A DNA stretch of 57,390 nucleotides, taken from assembly GCA_024762795.1 (NCBI GenBank), contig JANTGS010000009.1, positions 1-57,390 on the forward strand, in the 5' to 3' direction. A model generated the notes under the pieces. That model searched no databases, had not been told where the DNA came from, and saw only the letters and a program-made list of their open reading frames with translations. This document shows positions 36,926 to 44,295 of the stretch, in pieces. The stretch is from Flavobacteriaceae bacterium (GTDB lineage Bacteria > Bacteroidota > Bacteroidia > Flavobacteriales > Flavobacteriaceae). Each line of letters opens with the position of its first letter. Position 1 is the stretch's first letter. A program made the position numbers and the translations under genes.

Positions 36926-39900
36926 TTAATTTTTGATCTTTTTTTCTTTCCACATGCTGTATAAAACAGGAACCACAAACATGGTCGTTACCTGAAGCAG
37001 CATTCCCCCAAAGGAAGGGATCGCCATGGGAATTACCACATCGGCACCTTTACCTGTTGCAGTCAGTACTGGGATCAGGGCAATGATAGCAGTGGCTGCA
37101 GTCATCATTGCCGGACGCACTCTTTTGGTTCCGGCATGTAGAATGGAGGAACGAATATCTTTTACGGTTTTTGGTTTTTCTTCATCAAATACCTGTTTTA
37201 AATAAGTACCCATGATCACACCATCATCTGTTGCAATTCCGAAAAGGGCTATAAATCCAACCCAAACCGCAACACTCAAATTGATAGGATGCAACTGAAA
37301 AAGATCTCTCATCTCCACACCGGCCATTCCGAAGTTTAAAAACCAGTTCTGACCATAGAGCCAGATCATGATAAAACCACCCGAGAAGGCCACAAAGATC
37401 CCGGAGAAAACCATCAGTGAGGGTGCAAATTCTTTAAACTGGAAATACAGAATCAGAAATATCAGTACCAGGGAAATCGGTACTACAATCATCAATCGCT
37501 TGGAAGCTCTGATTTGATTCTCATAGTTACCGGTAAACTTATAAGTTACTCCGGCAGGGAGTTTAAACTCTCCTGAATCCAGTTTTTGTTTGATCAGCGC
37601 CTGAGCATCTTCTACAACATTGGTCTCAGCATAACCGTCTTTCATATCGAAGATCACATAAGAGGTAAGGAAAGTATCCTCACTTTTGATTATCTGCGGA
37701 CCACGAATATAGTTTATACTTGCCAGCTCGCTTAACGGAACCTGTTCTCCGGAAGGTGTTGGGATAAGTATTCTTTTCAGATCATCCGGATTGTCTCTGA
37801 ATTCTCTTGCATAACGTACTCTTACCGGAAAACGTTCTCTTCCCTCAACGGTTGTGGTTAATTGTTTTCCGCCAACGGCAACAGCCAGTTGCTGTTGCAT
37901 ATCCTTAACGGTCATACCGTATCGGGACATGTTTCTGCGATTTAATTTGATCTCCAGATAAGGTTTCCCCACAACTCTGTCGGCAAATACGGTACTGGGT
38001 TCCACACTCGGTACTTCTTTTAATATTTTTTCAAGTTCATAGCCTGTTTTTTCAATGATCTCTAAATTGGGTCCGTAAACCTTGATCCCCATAGGGGCCC
38101 GCATACCTGTTGAAAGCATGATCAATCTGGTTTGAATAGGCTGTAATTTTGGTGCAGAAGTAAGACCGGGAAATTTAGAATGCTTTAAGATCTCTTTCCA
38201 GATGTCATCGGCCTTTTTGATTTTTGGCCTCCATTGCCGGAAATATTCTCCGTCTTCATCTTTGGTAAGCTTATTCATATCCACTTTTTTAAATTCATCC
38301 TCACCATATTTGTAAGTGGTTCCGTCTTTCATAACAAAAGCACCATCATCGTTTACTTTAAATCGGATCCTTCTTCCATCTTCGTCCAGCATGTATTCCG
38401 GAATATAGTTGATGGTATTTTCATACATGGAAGTAGGAGCAGGGTCTAAGGCCGAATTTACCCTTCCCCATTTTCCCACTGCCGAAGCAATTTCGGGGAT
38501 AGAATTCATATGCTTATCAATACTGGCAATAATTTCCATATTTTCCGTAATTCCCGAGTGAGGCATAGTAGTTGGCATCAAGAGGAAAGATCCTTCGTTT
38601 AACGCCGGCATAAACTCATTTCCCAGTCCGGGAAAAGTTTTGTCTATACTGGCCCATACAGCATTTTTCTTTGCAAATTCGGGCATAAAGCCAAAGATCT
38701 TTGAAAAACCTAACCAGACCATGATTCCGAAGAAGACGGCAATGATGGGGATGCTGAGGAATTTCCATTTATTTTCCAGACTCCAGTTGAGGATTTTAGG
38801 ATAGAAATGTACAATAGACATCAGAAATCCTAAAACAATACTTACAATAAGTACCACAAAAAGGAAATTTACAGGTGTTGAATTAGAGGCTCCCAAAGGC
38901 ATCCATTCAATAGTTAAATAGTAAAGAACGATTAAGATTGTAATGATGATATTGATCAGATTAGCAGTCTTATCAGAATAGGGTAATTTTAGTTTCCCTT
39001 TAAAAAGTTTTCTTTCAGGTATTTGTGAAAGTATGTTGTTGATACCGTATGCAATCAAACCTAAAGAAATAAAACTACCATATTTTATTAAGAATACAAT
39101 ACCGAAACCAATAATGATAGAATTGAAAATTCTGCTGGTTTTCTTTTTATCGAGTTTTATTGAGAATAAAACATGCGCAATGGCAGGGATAAACAAGATT
39201 CCTATAAACAAAGAAGAAAACAAGGCAAAAGTCTTGGTCCAAGCCAGCGGGCGGAACAACTTACCTTCTGACGCCTGCATGGCAAATACGGGTAAGAAAC
39301 TTACAATGGTAGTAGCGAGTGCTGTTATGATGGCCGAGGCCACTTCGGCTGTTGCTATATAAATTACCTGAAGTAATTTCTTTCCTTTTACCCCTCCATT
39401 TTCGGGCATCTCAAGATGACGTATTATATTTTCTGTAAATACAATTCCTACATCCACCATGACCCCAATGGCTATTGCAATCCCCGAAAGGGCTACAATA
39501 TTGGCATCTACATGGAAAAATTTCATTAGAATAAAGGTCATTAAAACACCGATAGGCAATAAACTCGAGATCAAAATTGAGGCTCTTAAATTGAGCACTA
39601 AAACAATAACTACCAGAATACTGATAAGGATTTCATGAGATAAAGCTGATTCCAATGTGCCCAGCGTTTCATGAATCAATCCGGAACGGTCGTAAAAAGG
39701 AACAATGGTTACTTTACTTACAGTACCGTCGACCAGAACCTTTGATGGCAACCCGGGAGCAACTTCCTTAATTTTGTCTTTGATATTTTGAATGGTCTTA
39801 AGAGGATTGGCTCCGTAACGGGCCACCACAACCCCTCCAACAGCTTCCACACCACTCTTATCGAGTCCGCCACGGCGGGTAGCCGGACCAAATTGTATTT

Positions 39901-40744
39901 TAGCCACATCTTTTAAGCGTACCGGCGTATGATCGTTAACGGCCACCACACTTTCTTCAAGGTCGCTCAGGCTTTTGATATAACCGAGGCCACGTACCAG
40001 ATATTCTGCTTTGTTAAATTCGATGGTTTGAGCCCCGATATCCATATTGGAGTTCTTTACAGCATTCATAATCTTGGTGATGTCTACCTTATGTGCCTTC
40101 ATGGCATCAGGATCGATCTCGATCTGGTATTCTTTTACAAAGCCACCAATGGAAGCCACTTCTGAAACCCCTTCGGAGGCGGTAAGGTAATACCGGACAT
40201 AAAAATCCTGAATGGTTCTTAATTCTTCCGGGTCCCAGCCACCTGTTGGTTTTCCGGTTTTAGGATCCCTGCCTTCCAGTGTGTACCAGTAAACCTGACC
40301 TAAAGCAGTAGCATCTGGGCCCAGGGCTGGTTTTACCTCACTAGGAACAGTTCCGGGGGGTAATGAATTTAGTTTTTCCAGAATACGGGTCTTGCTCCAG
40401 TAAAAGTCGATGTCATCATTAAATATGATATAGATACTGGATAATCCGAAGATTGAGTTGGAACGTATGGTTTTAACGCCCGGAATTCCTAAAAGTGCTG
40501 TGGTTAATGGATAAGTGATCTGGTCTTCCACATCCTGAGGCGATTGCCCTATCCATTCAGTAAATACGATTTGCTGGTTCTCACCGATATCCGGAATCGC
40601 ATCTACGGGCACCGGATTACGCTCCAACCAGGAAAGTCCCCAGTTAAAGGGTGCAGTTACAATTCCGCCAAGGATAAAGGCAGCGAGTAGTATAATGGTT
40701 ATTACCTTGTTTTCAAGGAAATAACGTATGATTTTATTTAACAT
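36926..40744 (-). CDS. cusA: CusA-like heavy-metal RND efflux pump
   Basis: A 1272-residue HME-family RND permease, longer than E. coli CusA (about 1050). The start (FLENKVITIILLAAFILGG), the helix-4 region with IAIAIGVMVDVGIVFTENI, and Met-containing RLIMLSTGMRAPMGIKVYG are characteristic of Cu/Ag and Zn/Co pumps. The additional length is mostly two insertions. About 110 residues with roughly four extra hydrophobic segments lie between the sixth helix and the second periplasmic half (around 38796-39150). A charged periplasmic stretch (LDEDGRRIRFKVNDDGAF and following) lies near 38230-38420. Proton-driven export of monovalent metal is likely. Confidence 0.93.
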   Translation of the reverse strand: MLNKIIRYFLENKVITIILLAAFILGGIVTAPFNWGLSWLERNPVPVDAIPDIGENQQIVFTEWIGQSPQDVEDQITYPLTTALLGIPGVKTIRSNSIFGLSSIYIIFNDDIDFYWSKTRILEKLNSLPPGTVPSEVKPALGPDATALGQVYWYTLEGRDPKTGKPTGGWDPEELRTIQDFYVRYYLTASEGVSEVASIGGFVKEYQIEIDPDAMKAHKVDITKIMNAVKNSNMDIGAQTIEFNKAEYLVRGLGYIKSLSDLEESVVAVNDHTPVRLKDVAKIQFGPATRRGGLDKSGVEAVGGVVVARYGANPLKTIQNIKDKIKEVAPGLPSKVLVDGTVSKVTIVPFYDRSGLIHETLGTLESALSHEILISILVVIVLVLNLRASILISSLLPIGVLMTFILMKFFHVDANIVALSGIAIAIGVMVDVGIVFTENIIRHLEMPENGGVKGKKLLQVIYIATAEVASAIITALATTIVSFLPVFAMQASEGKLFRPLAWTKTFALFSSLFIGILFIPAIAHVLFSIKLDKKKTSRIFNSIIIGFGIVFLIKYGSFISLGLIAYGINNILSQIPERKLFKGKLKLPYSDKTANLINIIITILIVLYYLTIEWMPLGASNSTPVNFLFVVLIVSIVLGFLMSIVHFYPKILNWSLENKWKFLSIPIIAVFFGIMVWLGFSKIFGFMPEFAKKNAVWASIDKTFPGLGNEFMPALNEGSFLLMPTTMPHSGITENMEIIASIDKHMNSIPEIASAVGKWGRVNSALDPAPTSMYENTINYIPEYMLDEDGRRIRFKVNDDGAFVMKDGTTYKYGEDEFKKVDMNKLTKDEDGEYFRQWRPKIKKADDIWKEILKHSKFPGLTSAPKLQPIQTRLIMLSTGMRAPMGIKVYGPNLEIIEKTGYELEKILKEVPSVEPSTVFADRVVGKPYLEIKLNRRNMSRYGMTVKDMQQQLAVAVGGKQLTTTVEGRERFPVRVRYAREFRDNPDDLKRILIPTPSGEQVPLSELASINYIRGPQIIKSEDTFLTSYVIFDMKDGYAETNVVEDAQALIKQKLDSGEFKLPAGVTYKFTGNYENQIRASKRLMIVVPISLVLIFLILYFQFKEFAPSLMVFSGIFVAFSGGFIMIWLYGQNWFLNFGMAGVEMRDLFQLHPINLSVAVWVGFIALFGIATDDGVIMGTYLKQVFDEEKPKTVKDIRSSILHAGTKRVRPAMMTAATAIIALIPVLTATGKGADVVIPMAIPSFGGMLLQVTTMFVVPVLYSMWKEKKIKN

Positions 40745-40862
40745 GATCTTTGCTTATTTGATTGTAAAATATGTGTATCTCAGAGATAATTCTCTAGAAT
40801 AGGTAATGCGGACCAACGATATTAAAATATCAGGACGCTTGCTGAGGAAACATATTTATAAA

Positions 40863-41297
40863 TCAGATAAGGAAGGTTTGATAAAGGATCTGTATATCCT
40901 TATCAATCAGAGGCGGTGGAGAATAATCTGTAAAAGGAATTTCATCTTTATTCTCTTTAAATAAATTAAGGTAGGTATAAGCATAAGCGACTATAAAAGA
41001 AACCTGAGTAATTTCAAAGCCATCTATAGCTTGTTGTTGTACAGGGTTTCCCTGAATCAACTCATGTATATTGTTGCAGCAATCTTTTTCATTAAAAGAT
41101 TTTGAAGAATCAAAATTTTTATCTTGGTGATTACATTCATCGGTTTCCATCCCACAGGAGTCTGCTTGGTTAAAAAAAGAAACATCAGTCACCTCATCCA
41201 TACATACATGCTTCTCAACGGTAAATGAAAGAGAAGAAAAGATCACAATAAATGCAAGGATCAGGGCTAATATTTTATTTAGGAATTGTAACACCAT
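40863..41297 (-). CDS. HYC_CC_PP family small exported protein
   Basis: A 144-residue protein with an N-terminal hydrophobic segment (about 8-25) and the three marks that name the family: a His/Cys start (EKHVCMDE), a CC pair (EKDCCNN) and a PPP motif (DYSPPPLIDKDIQ). Further Cys and His residues (SCGMETDECNHQDK) suggest metal binding. Such proteins are found next to metal efflux genes in Bacteroidota. It precedes cusA by 118 bases on the same strand. A TACATTTG box on the minus strand (41300-41307) lies unusually close to the ATG, so the transcript may be nearly leaderless or the start may be the GTG at 41294. Confidence 0.82.
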   Translation of the reverse strand: MVLQFLNKILALILAFIVIFSSLSFTVEKHVCMDEVTDVSFFNQADSCGMETDECNHQDKNFDSSKSFNEKDCCNNIHELIQGNPVQQQAIDGFEITQVSFIVAYAYTYLNLFKENKDEIPFTDYSPPPLIDKDIQILYQTFLI

Positions 41298-41462
41298 AAC
41301 AAATGTAATGATAAAAGAGTTTTCTATATTTTAAAGAAACGTTAAAAAAAATTATTGTTGTTCGATAAAACCATTAAACACGTCTCAAAGCCTATGCAAT
41401 TAAAGGGTAATGGGACTCTTAAGAAACTTTAGCTTACTTTTTTAATCGTATGAAATGCTTGA

Positions 41463-41559
41463 CAAAGATTTCTTTGCCTCCCGTCCTAAAGGAAGTAAAT
41501 CATTGACAATCAATTCATCCTTTAGGATAAGAGGCGAAAATTGATTGTCAATGATTTAC
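41463..41559. repeat. Interlocked inverted repeats in a 365-base gap
   Basis: Two inverted repeats are interleaved. TCCTAAAGGA (41484-41493) pairs with TCCTTTAGGA (41518-41527), flanked by GCCTC/GAGGC. A perfect 21-bp repeat has arms 41495-41515 and 41539-41559. The order is A-B-A'-B', so both pairs cannot form simple nested hairpins together; they suit a pseudoknot or a switch. A small hairpin, CAAAGA-TT-TCTTTG, sits at 41463-41476. No coding region is seen in the gap 41298-41662. Confidence 0.75.
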
Positions 41560-41662
41560 ATATCAAAGTTTATCGGACAATAGTGAAAAAAAATAAAAAA
41601 ATTACAAATAATTTAATTCTTAATTGTGAAATATCAACTTAAGATCTGATAAAGTAATAAAT

Positions 41663-42058
41663 CTATTCATCAAGATCTTGTATCACTCTCTGAAGTTTTT
41701 GCTCTACCTCACCGGCAATTATAACCATGTTTTCATTATCAACTGAGATCAATGATGCAACAGGGTTTACAGCAGATACTTTAATAGAACCATCTTTATT
41801 TTCCTGAACTACAACATTACAGGGTAACATGGTTCCTATTTGATCTTCTTCCTGAAGAGCTTTATAGGCATAAGAAGGGTTACAGGCACCCAATATTGTG
41901 TAGGGTTTGAAATCTACGTCGAGCTTATTTTTAAAGGTGGTTTTCATATCGATCTGGGTTAAAACACCAAATCCTTCTTTTTTCAGCTCTTCGGTTACTT
42001 TTTGTTTGGCTTCGTCAAAACTGATATTTTTTATGGTTTTGCTAATAGAATAATTCAT
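41663..42058 (-). CDS. DUF302 domain protein
   Basis: A 131-residue cytoplasmic protein made of one DUF302 domain: MNYSISKTI at the start, FGVLTQIDMKTTFKNKL, YTILGACNPSYAYKAL and GTMLPCNVVVQE. The function of the family is unclear; members often sit near metal-resistance or redox genes, as here. The frame extends to a TTG at 42088, but a TATATTTG -7 box at 42086-42093 covers it, so the ATG at 42058 is the true start with a leader of about 20 bases. The two Cys residues (ACNP, PCNV) could bind metal. Confidence 0.88.
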   Translation of the reverse strand: MNYSISKTIKNISFDEAKQKVTEELKKEGFGVLTQIDMKTTFKNKLDVDFKPYTILGACNPSYAYKALQEEDQIGTMLPCNVVVQENKDGSIKVSAVNPVASLISVDNENMVIIAGEVEQKLQRVIQDLDE

Positions 42059-42085
42059 TTTATAAGTTTTTTTTGATTTGTTTTG

Positions 42086-42093
42086 CAAATATA
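42086..42093 (-). promoter_or_regulatory. -7 box of the DUF302 gene promoter
   Basis: On the minus strand this reads TATATTTG, an exact TAnnTTTG. It is 27 bases before the ATG at 42058 and overlaps the alternative TTG start, which decides the start choice. No well-spaced TTG is seen at -33. Confidence 0.6.
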
Positions 42094-42312
42094 GTCATGT
42101 TTCTCCTTTTTTATTTTATACAATTCTGGTTTTTGTTTATAAAATTATGCTATATAAGATAATTCTTTATCTGCATGCAATGAGAAAGCATGATCATTTC
42201 TGATAAAGCCTTATAAAAATCCTTTTTCTTCTTTTTCCCGTGGATACCGCAGATCAGCACTGATACTGACTAACATTTTAATTATTCAATCTTTCAATCA
42301 TTTAATCATTTA

Positions 42313-43074
42313 TTAAATTTTACCTAACCCAGATCCTTTTCTGTTTTGTACATGAGCTATAAAAGCTTCGGCATGAGCACAATTGTGTTCGAGTCCCCGG
42401 AAACTGCTCATTTTTTTATGGTAAGCGTAGATTTCTTCAGGATTCTGACTCTGATGGCAAAAACAGGCCTTTTCTTTTTCTTTCTCTACGGAGGTGATAT
42501 CTATATAAAATGAAGGATTAAAATTCTGAGTTTGTTCGCCGGTATATACTTCATAATAAAAAAGATCAAATTTTTTGTCCAGTTCCAGCCAGGCATCATA
42601 TACCAAAAGAGAAGTAATCCGGTGATCACGATGAGAATCTACGGGCCAGTGAGTAAAGACCAGATCAGGATCTTCTTTTTCAATAAGCTCCTTTACTTTT
42701 TTGTATTGTTTCTTATTAACCTCTGTATTTCCATCAATCTGACCTACAAAAACAGGTTTGGCCTGCAAGATCTTACAGGCATTTTTAGCTTCTTCTGTTC
42801 TGATCTTAGCAGCTTCCTTGAAGGAGGTTCCGTGTATTCCGGCTTCGCCACGGGTAAGATATAAGGCCACAACTTTATGACCTTGCTGTGCAAATCTGAG
42901 CATACTGCCCCCGCATCCGGTTTCCGGATCATCAGGGTGTGCCCCGGTAATAAGAATTTTTAGTTTTTCCTCATCTTTAGTGAGAGTAAGACCAGATAAC
43001 GGACTGGCTGAGACAACACCTCCGGCTGCCATTCCAGTTAGGCCGAGCATTTTTCTGCGGGAAATATTTTTCAT
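42313..43074 (-). CDS. PIG-L family deacetylase, Tat-exported
   Basis: A 253-residue zinc deacetylase of the PIG-L/LmbE superfamily. The N-terminus MKNISRRKMLGLTGMAAGG is a Tat-type signal with twin arginines. Zinc and catalytic residues are visible in GAHPDDPETGCGG and in FTHWPVDSHRDH. These enzymes remove N-acetyl groups from amino sugars in glycoconjugates. Three bases in the C-terminal region encode CFCHQSQ, adding Cys and His residues of unknown role. It stands alone, divergent from the serine hydrolase at 43369; the exported location suggests a glycan or cell-envelope substrate. Confidence 0.9.
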   Translation of the reverse strand: MKNISRRKMLGLTGMAAGGVVSASPLSGLTLTKDEEKLKILITGAHPDDPETGCGGSMLRFAQQGHKVVALYLTRGEAGIHGTSFKEAAKIRTEEAKNACKILQAKPVFVGQIDGNTEVNKKQYKKVKELIEKEDPDLVFTHWPVDSHRDHRITSLLVYDAWLELDKKFDLFYYEVYTGEQTQNFNPSFYIDITSVEKEKEKACFCHQSQNPEEIYAYHKKMSSFRGLEHNCAHAEAFIAHVQNRKGSGLGKI

Positions 43075-43368
43075 AAGATTTTAAATTGATGGATATCAAA
43101 TTTATGAAAATATAATTAGGGTCTGTCAAGAAAGAGCTTGATTTTTGAAAGATTATGATTTTTGGTGGATTTTTGATTCTTTTATTGCAGCAAATGCTTG
43201 TGTATTAGGCCAAATAAACAGGCGCAAAAAGATAATTTTCTCAATTTGATGAGTTTATCGATAATCACTAATTGGTCTTCATTAAAAATATTGCTTTAAA
43301 GCTAATCTTTAAAAAATCTTCCTGTAAAAGATTTTTATTAGTATCTTTAAATTCTAAAAATATAAGTT

Positions 43369-44289
43369 TTGAAAAATAGATTACATCTTACGTTGTTACT
43401 TATTGCATTAATATTCAGTGTAAATAAGATCGAGTCACAGAAAACCTTACCGGTTGATTATCCCGGAGAACTTCCTGATATCAGAGATCTAAAATGTACC
43501 GGGATGGAGAAAATCCTTAGAGAAGAGATCTATAAGAACAAGCATTGGAAGAAACTTGTAGAAAATAAGAAGATGGCCATAGGCGTTGTCGATCTTGCTA
43601 ATATCAACGATGTAAGATTTGCAGGCCTTAATGAGGACCATATGATTTATGCTGCCAGTTTACCAAAGATCGCTGTTTTACTTGCCGTAATGGACGCCAT
43701 TGATAAAGAAGAGGTAATTGAAACTGCTGAAGTAAAAAAAGATCTTCATCTGATGATCAGTAAATCTAATAATGCTGCAGCAACACGTATGATCGATCTG
43801 GTGGGTTTTAAAAAGATAGAATCTGTGTTGAGAGATGCGAACAACCGGTTTTATGATGAAGAGCACGGAGGAGGATTGTGGTGTGGAAAAAGATATGCCA
43901 AATCGGGAAATAGAGTACCTGACCCTGTGAGCGGCTTAAGTCACGGAGCTACTACATCTATGGTTTGCAGTTTTTATTATAAACTGTTCTTTGGTGAACT
44001 GATCAACAAAAAACGTTCGGCTGAAATGTTACAGATCTTAAAGAATCCGGCTTTACATCATAAATTTGTCAATACCCTCCAAAAAATTGCCCCCAATGCA
44101 TCAGTTTACAGAAAATCGGGATCCTGGAAGAGCTTTCATGCAGACTCAGTTTTGGTATGGGGCCCTGAGCGCAGTTATATACTTGTGGCATTGGTTAATG
44201 ACCCAAATGGAGAATCGATCATTAGGAATCTTGTTTTACCTCTAGAAAATGTGTTAAAGAAATCGCGTACAGTCGGATGTAATAACTAA
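43369..44289 (+). CDS. Beta-lactamase-fold serine hydrolase, secreted
   Basis: A 306-residue class A beta-lactamase-like protein. Ser97-Lys100 (SLPK), Ser133-Asn135 (SNN) and Lys249-Ser250-Gly251 (KSG) are the three active-site motifs of penicillin-recognising serine hydrolases. The start is a TTG: an in-frame stop lies two codons upstream and the signal peptide (MKNRLHLTLLLIALIFSV) begins there. It may be a true beta-lactamase, a peptidase or an esterase; the Glu166-bearing omega loop is not evident. It is six bases upstream of the HEAT-transporter gene, so they are co-transcribed. Confidence 0.85.
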   Translation: MKNRLHLTLLLIALIFSVNKIESQKTLPVDYPGELPDIRDLKCTGMEKILREEIYKNKHWKKLVENKKMAIGVVDLANINDVRFAGLNEDHMIYAASLPKIAVLLAVMDAIDKEEVIETAEVKKDLHLMISKSNNAAATRMIDLVGFKKIESVLRDANNRFYDEEHGGGLWCGKRYAKSGNRVPDPVSGLSHGATTSMVCSFYYKLFFGELINKKRSAEMLQILKNPALHHKFVNTLQKIAPNASVYRKSGSWKSFHADSVLVWGPERSYILVALVNDPNGESIIRNLVLPLENVLKKSRTVGCNN

Positions 44290-44295
44290 AAGAAA

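Noticed and set aside
42273-42312. Short tandem CAATC/AATCATTT units downstream of the PIG-L gene, considered as a repeat array.
   Set aside because: Only a few irregular copies of 8-9 bases with no constant spacers; low-complexity AT-rich DNA, not CRISPR.
43369-44289. Antibiotic-resistance beta-lactamase.
   Set aside because: SxxK, SxN and KSG are present, but the omega-loop glutamate is not evident, so drug resistance cannot be claimed.
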